This document shows positions 1-9,181 of a stretch of 60,249 nucleotides of DNA, one piece after another. The DNA is from Bdellovibrionales bacterium (lineage in GTDB: Bacteria > Bdellovibrionota > UBA1018 > CAIMNF01). The translations under genes were made by a program, and so were the position numbers. Each line of letters begins with the position of its first letter. The stretch's first letter is position 1. The notes below the pieces were generated by a model. That model saw only the letters and a program-made list of their open reading frames with translations, searched no databases and was not told where the DNA came from. The stretch spans positions 1-60,249 of the forward strand of contig CANBTI010000009.1 of the NCBI GenBank assembly GCA_947372355.1, in the 5' to 3' direction.

Positions 1-45
1 ATAATTATTTTTTGTTGGTATCAATCTTGCTTGTAAAAACACTGA

Positions 46-1035
46 GTGACCAAAAAACTAAGCTTCGGCCTGAAAACGTTTTCAAAAAATCCAGACTCAA
101 CCACAAACAAAGCCGCACGAAAATCTTTAAGCGTCAATTCATTGTCGAAAATTTCTGATCAGATGAGTAGAATCGCGCAAGGTGAAAATATTTACCGAGT
201 TTCTTTTGCCCTTTGTTTTTTACTCAGCTCTTGGTTTATTGCAGATATCTTTGCTTTGCTTTTTGAAAAATATCTACCTTCACCTCCTGTTTCACCACTG
301 AGCATGCGCTCTCGTTCGGCGATCATGGCATTTCCAAGTGATTATGATGTCATCGGCAACAGAAATCTATTTTCAAGCAAGGTGCCGAAAAAAACCAGTA
401 ACGATATTGATATGGAAGCAGAGCCAACACTCAGCACACTCCCTTTGCAATTAATTGGTACGGTGATTTTTAATGATCCAACCAGATCACTGGCTGCTAT
501 TCAAGATAAAGGCGATAGCAAAATGTTTCCCGTACGTATGGGTGATGAAATTGAAGGAAAAGTACAGATACTAAGAGTAGAAGCGCGCAAGGTTATTTTC
601 ATCAACACTCAAAGTCGCAGAAAAGAATTCATAGAAATTCCTGAAGATCCGGCAATGAAAATTACTAAAAACGTAAGATCCACCAAGGCAGCTGGAAATA
701 TTACTCAGGTGGAAGAAAATAAATTTGTAGTCAAACGTGCCGAATTAGATGCACAAATGGCTAACTTCAACACACTCATCACTCAAGCTCGCGCAGTCCC
801 TGAGATGGTCGGAGGCCAAATGGTTGGATTTCGTTTAATGCAGATACAACCTGGAAGTTTTTATTCTAAAATCGGCTTAAAAGAACAAGACGTGATCAAT
901 TCAGTCAATGGCGAAAAAATTACAGATGCTGCCAAGGCATTATCAGTATTGCAAGAACTCAAACACATGAATTCGTTAGATCTCGGAACAACGAGAGATG
1001 GCAAAGAGGTGAATTTAAATTATGACATCCAATAA
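46..1035 (+). CDS. gspC: Type II secretion inner-membrane protein GspC
   Basis: GspC links the inner-membrane platform to the outer-membrane secretin. The 329-residue protein has a cytoplasmic N-terminus, one membrane segment at about residues 50-72, a homology-region (HR) beta domain at about 131-200 that in the family contacts GspD, and a C-terminal PDZ domain from about 248 to the end. The GTG start directly follows an in-frame TGA and has no clear Shine-Dalgarno sequence; ATG at 163 (residue 40) would also keep the membrane segment, so the N-terminus is uncertain. It overlaps gspD by 14 bases and is the first gene of the operon visible here; any promoter lies in or before the first 45 bases. 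Confidence 0.9.
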   Translation: MTKKLSFGLKTFSKNPDSTTNKAARKSLSVNSLSKISDQMSRIAQGENIYRVSFALCFLLSSWFIADIFALLFEKYLPSPPVSPLSMRSRSAIMAFPSDYDVIGNRNLFSSKVPKKTSNDIDMEAEPTLSTLPLQLIGTVIFNDPTRSLAAIQDKGDSKMFPVRMGDEIEGKVQILRVEARKVIFINTQSRRKEFIEIPEDPAMKITKNVRSTKAAGNITQVEENKFVVKRAELDAQMANFNTLITQARAVPEMVGGQMVGFRLMQIQPGSFYSKIGLKEQDVINSVNGEKITDAAKALSVLQELKHMNSLDLGTTRDGKEVNLNYDIQ

Positions 1036-3808
1036 TCAATCAAAAAATACAACTCCCGTAATTACTCCTGCACATCCAAGTGCGATGATGCCAATCTGGT
1101 CTACAAGACTCAGTTTTGTTTTCGGACTTTGCGCCCTACTTGGCATTTTACTTTTAATTTTTTCTGAAATCGGATTTGCACAGGGCTTTCGACCAGGAAG
1201 CGGACCTTCCATTGGTAGTCCAATTCGTGATGATAGTTTTGATGATGAAGATTTCGAAGATTTTGATGAAAATAATGATGTACCTGCAATGCCATCAAAA
1301 CCTTCAAGACCAATGGCAGAACCTAGAGCGGGAAAATTCGAACCTAATTCTGGTGGAGGAAATGCTGGCGGAAACAATAGTGGCGGTATCAGTATCGGTG
1401 GATCTCAAGGCGAAGCACCAACAACAGAATTAAAAAGAAACAAAAAAGGTTTTGAGCTGAGCGGCCCCGGAACAGATAGAAGTTTAATCAGCAAAAATCA
1501 AGCACCTACCCTTCCTGTAGATACAGAAAGTGGAGATGGAATTCCTGCGAGCAAAGAAGTGATCACAGATTTTAATTTTCCAGATGCAGATATCATGGAT
1601 ATCGCAAAAACATTGGGTAAACTCACTGGAAAAAATTTCATTTTAGATAAAGAAGTAAAGGGTCGAGTTTCCATTATTTCAAATTCTCCAATTACAGTGA
1701 GTGATGCGTGGAGAGCGTTCCTCACTTCTTTGGATATGAATGGTCTTGCCATAGTTCCAACAGGAAAATACTTGCGGATTATGCGTCAAAACGATGCAAA
1801 AGGTAAGAACGTTCGACTTTACTCTAATTTACGCGCACCCAATACAGATGCACTCGTAACTAAGATTTTTAAAATTAAATACATCAGTGCTAAAGAACTT
1901 GAAAACGTAATCCGAACTTATGCAAATATGGGTGCACGTATTTATGGATTTGAACAAACCAACACATTGATCATCACCGATACCGGCTCAAATATCGAAA
2001 AAATCGCAAAAATGATCGCATTCCTCGATGTCGAAGGTTTCGATGCTGGGATCGAAGTGATTCCGGTGAAGTATGCTTCTGCCGTGGAATTACAAAAATT
2101 AATTGATAGTCTCCTTCCCGGCACTCAAGCAAACTTTCAAGGTCGTCCAGGAGGATTTAGTGCTGGTGGTGGAGCTGCAGGCGGACGCGGTGCTGGTAAC
2201 TTTACTGCACGCAGAACTAAACAAGGTGGTTTCGTAAATACAATCATTCCTGATGAACGCACGAATACTTTGATTGTTCACGCCAATCCAAAAGGTGCCG
2301 AAGAAGTTCGTGATCTCGTTGCTCGTCTCGATCGAAAACTTCCTCCCTCTGCGGGTGGTGGTAAAGTACATGTAGTTTATCTTCAATTCGCAGAAGCGGA
2401 AGACATGGCAAAAACTTTGAGCAACTTTAGTCAAAATTCAAAATCAAGCAACTCCGGATTTCCTGGTGGCGGTGGTTTAGGACTAAATCCAAATGAAGGT
2501 GCCCTATTTGAAGGTCAAATCAAGGTGTCTGCTGATAAATCGACCAACTCTTTGGTAATCACCGCATCCCCTTCAGATTATGTAACTTTGCAACGAGTGA
2601 TTAACAAACTCGATATTCCACGCGACCAAATCTACGTTGAAGTGGTGATCATGGAAATGAACATGCAAAGACAAAATGATTATACAGCAAATATTTTAGG
2701 ACCAAAGGGAACCACCATTGCTCCCACAAATGATTTGTTCACAAATTTAATTAATCCTGCCTCCATGGCCACACAAAAAGGATTGGTTTTACGCTGGGCT
2801 GATACCAAGAATACAACTAACATGAGTATTCCTGGAACATCAGGTGCAAACTCAACGATTGCGGTACCAAATCTTGCTGTGCTTTTAAAGGCACTTCAAA
2901 CTTATTCGGGAGCAAATATTCTTGCAACTCCTCAACTCATGACAATGGATAACTCCGAAGCCGTGTTTGAAAGTACCGATAAAGTACCTGTTCCAAAAAT
3001 CAATAATGCAGGATTAGGAATTCAAACTACTTCATTTGATTACATGAGCGTTCCTTTGAGCATTAAAATCAAACCTCAATTGAATAAAATTTCTAATTTT
3101 ATTAAAATGGACATTAAAGCTAAAATTAGTGATTTCTCCAATCGCTCACTAGAAGCTGCACCTGCAACTCTGGAGAGAAATGCTGAAACTAGCGTAATGG
3201 TATCAGATACCGATACGGTTGTATTAGGTGGATTAACTCGTGATAAAAGCACAGAGATCATGAGTAAAGTTCCACTTTTGGGTGACATTCCAATTTTGGG
3301 TTGGTTGTTTAAATCAAAAACTTCAACTGTGGAGAAAACCAATTTAATGATTTTCATCACTCCAAAAATTATGCGTCAGCCTGAAAATGTACGCATGGTA
3401 CTGGATAAAAAATTAAAAGAGCGCGATGAATTCGTAGAACGTGCATTCGGCGGAGAAGATTATCACCGTGAAGCTCGTAATAAACTGATTCGCGGTTTAC
3501 CAGATGTAAAAAACATCACCAACTACAACACGAGAAGAATTTTAAATCTTGATGATGAAGAAATGGTGAAGGAAAATGCAAAAGAAGCCGCTGCTCGTAG
3601 TGGTGATCCAATACCAGTAGAAGGAAAAGATACACTCACTCTTCCTGCTGCCGATGTAATACCATCTGCAAATCCTCCGATGGCACCACCCGTAGCACCT
3701 CAGCCACCTGCTCCTCAAAGTTTACCGGCAAACCCTGGAAATAAAAATCCTGTGCCAAGCGGAAACGATCCATTTGCACCCATCACTGCTCCTGGAGGAA
3801 ATCCGTGA
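1022..3808 (+). CDS. gspD: Type II secretion outer-membrane secretin GspD
   Basis: Forms the outer-membrane channel of the T2SS. The 928-residue protein has an N-terminal hydrophobic segment (about 30-52, ending FAQ), then an unusual linker of about 125 residues containing an acidic run (DDSFDDEDFEDFDE) and Gly/Asn-rich sequence. The N0 domain begins near residue 180 (ITDFNFPDADIMDIAKTLGK), followed by N1-N3 and the beta-barrel secretin domain with the hallmark VPLLGDIPILGWLF near residue 750. Two glycine-rich loops interrupt the N-domains, and the last about 60 residues are Pro/Ala-rich. It is longer than typical GspD (about 650-750) because of these linkers. Its TGA overlaps the gspE GTG. 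Confidence 0.95.
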   Translation: MTSNNQSKNTTPVITPAHPSAMMPIWSTRLSFVFGLCALLGILLLIFSEIGFAQGFRPGSGPSIGSPIRDDSFDDEDFEDFDENNDVPAMPSKPSRPMAEPRAGKFEPNSGGGNAGGNNSGGISIGGSQGEAPTTELKRNKKGFELSGPGTDRSLISKNQAPTLPVDTESGDGIPASKEVITDFNFPDADIMDIAKTLGKLTGKNFILDKEVKGRVSIISNSPITVSDAWRAFLTSLDMNGLAIVPTGKYLRIMRQNDAKGKNVRLYSNLRAPNTDALVTKIFKIKYISAKELENVIRTYANMGARIYGFEQTNTLIITDTGSNIEKIAKMIAFLDVEGFDAGIEVIPVKYASAVELQKLIDSLLPGTQANFQGRPGGFSAGGGAAGGRGAGNFTARRTKQGGFVNTIIPDERTNTLIVHANPKGAEEVRDLVARLDRKLPPSAGGGKVHVVYLQFAEAEDMAKTLSNFSQNSKSSNSGFPGGGGLGLNPNEGALFEGQIKVSADKSTNSLVITASPSDYVTLQRVINKLDIPRDQIYVEVVIMEMNMQRQNDYTANILGPKGTTIAPTNDLFTNLINPASMATQKGLVLRWADTKNTTNMSIPGTSGANSTIAVPNLAVLLKALQTYSGANILATPQLMTMDNSEAVFESTDKVPVPKINNAGLGIQTTSFDYMSVPLSIKIKPQLNKISNFIKMDIKAKISDFSNRSLEAAPATLERNAETSVMVSDTDTVVLGGLTRDKSTEIMSKVPLLGDIPILGWLFKSKTSTVEKTNLMIFITPKIMRQPENVRMVLDKKLKERDEFVERAFGGEDYHREARNKLIRGLPDVKNITNYNTRRILNLDDEEMVKENAKEAAARSGDPIPVEGKDTLTLPAADVIPSANPPMAPPVAPQPPAPQSLPANPGNKNPVPSGNDPFAPITAPGGNP

Positions 3809-5514
3809 GAGAAAGAAAAGCACCGGAGCGCTTAGGAGAGATTCTTCTCAAGCACACTTCACTTAAATCAGAACAGCTAGAAAACGCGTTGGCAGATCAA
3901 CGCGAAAATGGCGGTTTATTGGGTGAGATACTACTCCGGAACAATTATATTCTTCCTCACGAAATCATGAAGGCACTTTGCATTCAACTTGGGATGCAAT
4001 TTGTCGATGATTTAAAACCAAATGATATAGATCCAAACTTAGTTTCAACTCTTCCCATCAACTACGCAAAAACAAAGGAAGTGATTCCACTTTTTCAATC
4101 AGAAGATAGTATTGGAAAAATTTTAACCATTGCTGTTTCTGATCCCTTTAATTCTACCATTGCAGAAGATATACAAGCACTCACTGGTTTTAGAGTAAAA
4201 ACAGTGGTGAGCACATCGATGAGAATTCAAGATGCGATCAATCGTGTTTATGAAAGATCGACTGCTCAAATTGTGGGTGATATCGAGGGAGAATTTGCTG
4301 AAGATTTAGATTTGGAAGGTCCTATTGATATCTTGGAAGCAACGGAAGACGATGCTCCAGTCATTAAATTTGTAAACTCTCTCCTTTTTCGTGCGGTAAA
4401 AGAAAAGGCTTCTGATATCCACATTGAACCATTTGAAAAAGAACTGGTAGTTCGCTTTCGTATCGATGGCGTTCTTTATGATATCATTCGCCAACCTAAA
4501 AGAGCGCATGCTGCAATTTCTTCACGCGTAAAAGTAATGGGGCAACTCGACATTGCCGAAAAAAGACTTCCGCAAGATGGACGTATTAAGATTAAGCTCG
4601 CGGGTAAAGATGTGGATATTCGTCTTTCAACCGTTCCCACTACGCATGGCGAACGTGTGGTCATGCGTATTCTAGAGCAAAGTGGAACTCCGCTTGAATT
4701 GGGAACCTTAGGATTTTCTCCTCGTTCAGTTGAAGCCATTGAGAAAATTATTCAAAAAAAATATGGAATTATTCTAGTAACGGGACCAACGGGCTCGGGT
4801 AAATCTACAACCCTATCTTCTTGCCTGGTGATTTTAAATTCACCGGAACGAAATATTATGACCGTAGAAGATCCCGTCGAGTATCAAATTCAAGGGATCA
4901 ATCAAGTACAAGTAAATACAAAAATCGGACTCACCTTTGCCAGCTCACTTCGAGCATTCTTACGTCAGAATCCAGATGTAATTATGGTTGGGGAAATTCG
5001 TGATAAAGAAACAGGCGAAATTGCGATCAATGCATCACTTACGGGTCACTTGGTTTTATCCACTCTTCATACGAACGATGCACCAGGAGCAATCACCCGT
5101 TTAGCAGATATGGGTGTGGAGCCTTTTTTGGTCGCTTCATCGCTTTTAGGCGTGATTGCTCAACGATTGATCCGAAGAGTTTGTAACAAATGTAAGGAAG
5201 TTTACACTCCTTCTGATTATCAATTACAAGAAATGGGAATGCGTGAAGCACCACCTGATGCAATATTTTACCGTGCTAAAGGATGTCCATCTTGTTCAAA
5301 CAGTGGTTACCATGGTCGTACCGTAATTCATGAATTGTTGATCGTAGATGATTTTATTAAAAGTCTGATCGTTAAAAATGTCGATGCCGGTGTACTTAAA
5401 AAAGCTGCAGTTGAAAGAGGCATGATAACTCTTCGTGAAGATGGAATCGCAAAAGTACTTCAAGGCATCACCACTATCGACGAGTTGTTCCGTGCAACTC
5501 ATGCGGAAGAGTAA
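3805..5514 (+). CDS. gspE: Type II secretion ATPase GspE
   Basis: Cytoplasmic hexameric ATPase that drives pseudopilus assembly. The 569-residue protein has an N-terminal MshEN/GspE_N-type region (about 1-150), then the T2SSE core with Walker A GPTGSGKS near residue 327, a Walker B/His-box region (NPDVIMVGEIRD near 389) and a four-cysteine zinc motif (CNKC near 460, CPSC near 493) typical of GspE/PilB. The GTG start overlaps the gspD stop (GTGA) and is preceded by a good ribosome site, GGAGGAA, inside gspD, indicating translational coupling. Confidence 0.96.
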   Translation: MRERKAPERLGEILLKHTSLKSEQLENALADQRENGGLLGEILLRNNYILPHEIMKALCIQLGMQFVDDLKPNDIDPNLVSTLPINYAKTKEVIPLFQSEDSIGKILTIAVSDPFNSTIAEDIQALTGFRVKTVVSTSMRIQDAINRVYERSTAQIVGDIEGEFAEDLDLEGPIDILEATEDDAPVIKFVNSLLFRAVKEKASDIHIEPFEKELVVRFRIDGVLYDIIRQPKRAHAAISSRVKVMGQLDIAEKRLPQDGRIKIKLAGKDVDIRLSTVPTTHGERVVMRILEQSGTPLELGTLGFSPRSVEAIEKIIQKKYGIILVTGPTGSGKSTTLSSCLVILNSPERNIMTVEDPVEYQIQGINQVQVNTKIGLTFASSLRAFLRQNPDVIMVGEIRDKETGEIAINASLTGHLVLSTLHTNDAPGAITRLADMGVEPFLVASSLLGVIAQRLIRRVCNKCKEVYTPSDYQLQEMGMREAPPDAIFYRAKGCPSCSNSGYHGRTVIHELLIVDDFIKSLIVKNVDAGVLKKAAVERGMITLREDGIAKVLQGITTIDELFRATHAEE

Positions 5515-5529
5515 AAAAGGGAATTAGCA

Positions 5530-6747
5530 ATGGCATTATATGATTACAAAGCATTGAGTCCTGATGGGAAAGTTTCAAAAGGATTAATTGAAGCTGATTC
5601 TCAAAAAAACGCACGCCTGAAATTAAAAAAACAAGGCTTAATGGTCACAGATATCCACGAGAAAAATAATGCTAAAAAATCTGGAGGATCTGGGGGATCC
5701 CTATTTGGGAATCGAGTGAGTCAGGAAGATATTTCTACCATGACTCGCCAACTTGCTTCTCTTGTAAAGGCAAATATCCCACTAGTGGACGCACTCAATG
5801 CCTTAGTGGAACAATTAGAAAGTGTAGGATTAAGAACTGTTCTATCTCAAGTGAGAGAATCGGTAAATGAAGGTTCTTCACTTGCAAAAGCACTGGCACT
5901 TCATCCTAAAATTTTTGATAATATCTTCATTAACATGGTGGAAGCCGGAGAAAGTTCAGGAACACTAGGATTAGTGCTACTTCGTCTGGCAGATTTGAAA
6001 GAAGCTCAATCTCGATTAAGACGAAAAATCATTGGAGGCATGACCTACCCAGCTGTGATGTTTTTTGTGGCTGTTGCCGTACTCATCGGGATTTTTACGT
6101 TTGTGATTCCAAAACTTCAACAAATTTTCGTTTCTATGAATAAGGCACTTCCCTTTACCACTGAAGTGCTGATTGCAATTTCTACCTTTACAGTGACTTG
6201 GTGGCCAGCAATGATGATCGGTGGCGCCGCACTATTTGCCTTGTTTATTCGTTATATCAATACGGTTGCTGGACGCGAAAAATGGGATCGCTTTAAACTC
6301 TCTGCTCCAGTATTTGGAAAAATCACTCGCATGATCGGTGTGAATCGATTTGCAGCTACGATGTCTACACTTCTAGGATCTGGAGTACCGATCCTAACAG
6401 CAATGAGCATTGCTAAAAATCTGGTTGAAAATGTTCATCTTGCACGAGCGATTGAAAATGCTCGAAGTAATATCACTGAGGGGCAATCGATTGCCGAACC
6501 ACTTAAAAGAAGTGGCGAATTTCCACCTCTAGTGATTCATATGATTTCTATTGGTGAAAAAACCGGTGAATTACCGGCAATGTTAAAAAATGTTTCAGAT
6601 TCTTATGATGAACAAGTCTCCACTGCGATCGATGGCATGACTGCCCTCTTAGAGCCAGCAATGATTGTGTTCATGGGTGGAACCGTTGGTTTCATTGTAG
6701 TTTCTGTAATTATGCCATTAATGGAAATGTCAAACTTAAGTAGATAA
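5530..6747 (+). CDS. gspF: Type II secretion platform protein GspF
   Basis: Polytopic inner-membrane platform protein that couples the GspE ATPase to pseudopilin assembly. At 405 residues it has the family length. It contains two T2SSF repeats, the first starting near residue 70 (MTRQLASLVKANIPL) and the second near 270 (MSTLLGSGVPI). Three hydrophobic segments lie at about 170-195, 222-243 and 376-400. The gene starts 15 bases after gspE behind an AAGGGAA ribosome site. Confidence 0.95.
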   Translation: MALYDYKALSPDGKVSKGLIEADSQKNARLKLKKQGLMVTDIHEKNNAKKSGGSGGSLFGNRVSQEDISTMTRQLASLVKANIPLVDALNALVEQLESVGLRTVLSQVRESVNEGSSLAKALALHPKIFDNIFINMVEAGESSGTLGLVLLRLADLKEAQSRLRRKIIGGMTYPAVMFFVAVAVLIGIFTFVIPKLQQIFVSMNKALPFTTEVLIAISTFTVTWWPAMMIGGAALFALFIRYINTVAGREKWDRFKLSAPVFGKITRMIGVNRFAATMSTLLGSGVPILTAMSIAKNLVENVHLARAIENARSNITEGQSIAEPLKRSGEFPPLVIHMISIGEKTGELPAMLKNVSDSYDEQVSTAIDGMTALLEPAMIVFMGGTVGFIVVSVIMPLMEMSNLSR

Positions 6748-6768
6748 TAACAACGAAGGAGAAAAAAC

Positions 6769-7206
6769 ATGGAAAACAAAAAAATAACAAACGAAGCAGG
6801 ATTCTCGCTGATCGAGTTAATGATCGTGATCGGAATTTTAGGATTACTCATTGGTTTGGTGGGTCCGAAATTAATTTCCAACTTTGATAAAGCAAAAGTA
6901 GACACGACTCGTGTTCAGATGAAACAAATCGGAACTACTCTTAAAAACTTTCGCTTAGATTGTGGTTCTTATCCAACTTCTGATCAAGGCCTCGATGCAC
7001 TAGTAAATAAACCTACCGGTGGTTCTGAATGTAAAAATTATGCACCAGGTGGATACATGGATAAAAAAGTTCCTAAAGATGCTTGGGACCAAGATTATCT
7101 TTACACTTCAGATGGAAATACTTTTGAAATTAAATCAACTGGATCAGATAAAAAATTAGGCGGTGTAGATTACAACGCTGACATCATTGTTACCGATACA
7201 GATTGA
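6769..7206 (+). CDS. gspG: Major pseudopilin GspG
   Basis: Main subunit of the periplasmic T2SS pseudopilus. The 145-residue precursor has a short leader ending AG, cleaved by the prepilin peptidase before FSLIELMIVIGIL, with Phe at +1 and Glu at +5. The C-terminal globular domain has the GspG pattern (YPTSDQGLDALV, a Cys pair, and WDQDYLY), which in the family carries the calcium site. The AAGGAG ribosome site before the ATG (6757-6768) is the strongest in the operon, fitting a subunit needed in excess over the other components. Confidence 0.96.
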   Translation: MENKKITNEAGFSLIELMIVIGILGLLIGLVGPKLISNFDKAKVDTTRVQMKQIGTTLKNFRLDCGSYPTSDQGLDALVNKPTGGSECKNYAPGGYMDKKVPKDAWDQDYLYTSDGNTFEIKSTGSDKKLGGVDYNADIIVTDTD

Positions 7207-7222
7207 TCATTGAAGGGAATTC

Positions 7223-7837
7223 ATGCGAAATCGCGAGGCCGGATTCAGTCTCATTGAATTATTGATTGTGGTGGCCATACTGGGATTGGTAGGAGTAATT
7301 GCTATTCCCAGTATCTCCAACACATTCCGTTTTTCTGTGCAGTCTTCGGCCCGCGAACTCGCGACCCTTATCAAAGAGGCTTCTAATTCATCTCAAATTA
7401 CGGGCAAAGTTTATCGAATTGCATACGATCTCAAAAGCGATCAATACTGGGCTGAATCCTCTAGTGAACAAACTCTCTTAAAAAGTGAAGAGTCTGAGGC
7501 CATCGAAAAAGAACGGTCACACATTTTTAATAAAGATGATGGTGAGAAGAAAAAAAGCAGTTTTAATCAAGATGCAATGCTCACCAAGAAAAAAAGAACT
7601 CTCCCCATCGGTGTAAAGTTTAAGGATGTGTACACAGAGCAATCTCAAGAACCCATCACTGAAGGGATTGCATACACTCATATTTTTCCACAAGGAATCA
7701 CTGAAAAATCTTTGGTTCATATTGTAGATAATGGGAAAAACGAAATTTCACTCATTGTTTCAAATCTCTTAGGAAGATGTTCGGTCGAGGGCCGTTACAT
7801 TGAACCAAAAGAAATTTTTGGAAAGGGTGTGAAATGA
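7223..7837 (+). CDS. gspH: Minor pseudopilin GspH
   Basis: Minor pseudopilin of the T2SS tip complex. The 204-residue precursor starts MRNREAG, with cleavage before FSLIELLIVVAILG (Glu +5) and the GspH-like HFRFSxQSxARELATLIKEA-type helix. The remainder is an Asp/Lys-rich beta domain. It could also be called a generic type II prepilin, but its position between gspG and gspI and the end-to-end order G-H-I-J-K support GspH. Its TGA overlaps the next ATG (ATGA). Confidence 0.88.
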   Translation: MRNREAGFSLIELLIVVAILGLVGVIAIPSISNTFRFSVQSSARELATLIKEASNSSQITGKVYRIAYDLKSDQYWAESSSEQTLLKSEESEAIEKERSHIFNKDDGEKKKSSFNQDAMLTKKKRTLPIGVKFKDVYTEQSQEPITEGIAYTHIFPQGITEKSLVHIVDNGKNEISLIVSNLLGRCSVEGRYIEPKEIFGKGVK

Positions 7838-8346
7838 ATCAGTCTTCCCGATCTGGTTTTACTTTGATTGAGGTAATGATTGCCGTGGGAATTCTAGCCA
7901 TTGGCATCGGAGCTATTCTTTCAGCAGAAAACAATAGTTTGAATGTTACACTTCGTGCAAAAAGAATGACGATCGTTGCAATGCTTGCAAAAAACTCACT
8001 CATTGAAGCAGAACGTGCCATTTCAGGGAAAAGCTTTACCGAAGTTAAAGAAGAAGAAAGTGGAAAATTCGATGCCCCATTTCAGGAGTATAGCTGGGAG
8101 CGAAAGATCAAAGAAATCACTTTCCCTAATATTTTAGATCAATCAAAAGCCAAAAAAGATGAAGTCAGCAAAGTAGATGAAAATACAATGCGAGTGGTAA
8201 AAATTGCAACTTCCTATCTTTCAAAAGCGAGTAGAGAAATCACGATCACGATTAAATGGACTGATAAAAAAGAAGAACAAAAATTTGTAGTTAGCCAATA
8301 TTGGGTGGATCTGGATCATGCGATTGACATCAATCCGACTGAATAA
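7834..8346 (+). CDS. gspI: Minor pseudopilin GspI
   Basis: Part of the GspI-J-K tip complex. The 170-residue precursor has prepilin site SRSG|FTLIEVMIAVGILAIG with Glu at +5, followed by the GspI-like motif pattern of small residues and an alkaline-charged globular domain. It is longer than classical GspI (about 120-130 residues). Its start overlaps the gspH stop by four bases, and its end overlaps the gspJ start by 29 bases. Confidence 0.9.
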   Translation: MNQSSRSGFTLIEVMIAVGILAIGIGAILSAENNSLNVTLRAKRMTIVAMLAKNSLIEAERAISGKSFTEVKEEESGKFDAPFQEYSWERKIKEITFPNILDQSKAKKDEVSKVDENTMRVVKIATSYLSKASREITITIKWTDKKEEQKFVVSQYWVDLDHAIDINPTE

Positions 8347-9181
8347 AAAAGGTTTTACCCTGATTGAAGTCATGATCGCCTTGTTTATCTTGGTGATCAT
8401 CGGCACTGCTACATCCAAAGCCGTAATTGATGCGGCCAGATTAAAAGAAAATCTAAAAGACGAAACAGAATTTAGTAGCGAGTTTAGAACTTCGATTACA
8501 CTAATCGAGCGAGATTTAAACCAGGTGTTTAATCCAAGATGGTTTTTATCTCCAGACGCTAAAGCTCTTGATCCTTACGCCCAACCCGTGGTTCAACCTG
8601 AAAATGCTCCTCATGTGATGTCAGCAACTGAAGTGAACAATAAACTTCGAGGCGCAGCTTATCAAGCCACTGAATATTGGGGACCAGTATTTGATGTATC
8701 CGGAATCAGACCCTCTCGCTTCAAAGGTGATGATCATTCGATGAGTTTTGTTTCCGCTTCTCATGTGCGCATTTACCAACAAAAGAAAGAATCAATTTAT
8801 TCAAAAATTAAATATGATTTAATCAAACAAGTACCAAGTTCAAATTTAAACAAAGAACAAAACGAAAAAAACTCAGGCTTATCTTCGTTGATTAAAACTG
8901 AAAACACACGCGCATTTGATTTAGATGAGCCTAAAGAGGGCCCTTATTTACAGTACTTTACAGTTTTAAATCAAATTAAAAGTATAAAATTTAAATATTA
9001 CAAAGCAGGTGAAAAAAACCCCGCCACTTCATGGGATTCAGAAGCTGCAGATACCAAAGGAATTTTTCCTGAAATGGTAGAAATTGAACTTTCACTTCAA
9101 GCCCTAAACGGTAGAACACTCGATGGGAAACTTTTATTCAAATTGGAGGCGCCGAATGAAGTTCTGCCATCCACTTACTAA
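8318..9181 (+). CDS. gspJ: Minor pseudopilin GspJ
   Basis: Tip-complex pseudopilin. The 287-residue precursor has prepilin site LNKKG|FTLIEVMIALFIL with Glu at +5. It is distinctly longer than classical GspJ (about 200 residues); extra sequence sits in the middle of the globular domain (around residues 80-200), including Lys/Asn/Glu-rich stretches. Its ATG lies inside gspI, and its end overlaps the gspK start by 26 bases. Confidence 0.9.
   Translation: MRLTSIRLNKKGFTLIEVMIALFILVIIGTATSKAVIDAARLKENLKDETEFSSEFRTSITLIERDLNQVFNPRWFLSPDAKALDPYAQPVVQPENAPHVMSATEVNNKLRGAAYQATEYWGPVFDVSGIRPSRFKGDDHSMSFVSASHVRIYQQKKESIYSKIKYDLIKQVPSSNLNKEQNEKNSGLSSLIKTENTRAFDLDEPKEGPYLQYFTVLNQIKSIKFKYYKAGEKNPATSWDSEAADTKGIFPEMVEIELSLQALNGRTLDGKLLFKLEAPNEVLPSTY

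Noticed and set aside
9123-9155. Earlier start for gspK
   Set aside because: No ribosome site; the ATG at 9156 has GGAGG upstream and gives a normal prepilin leader.
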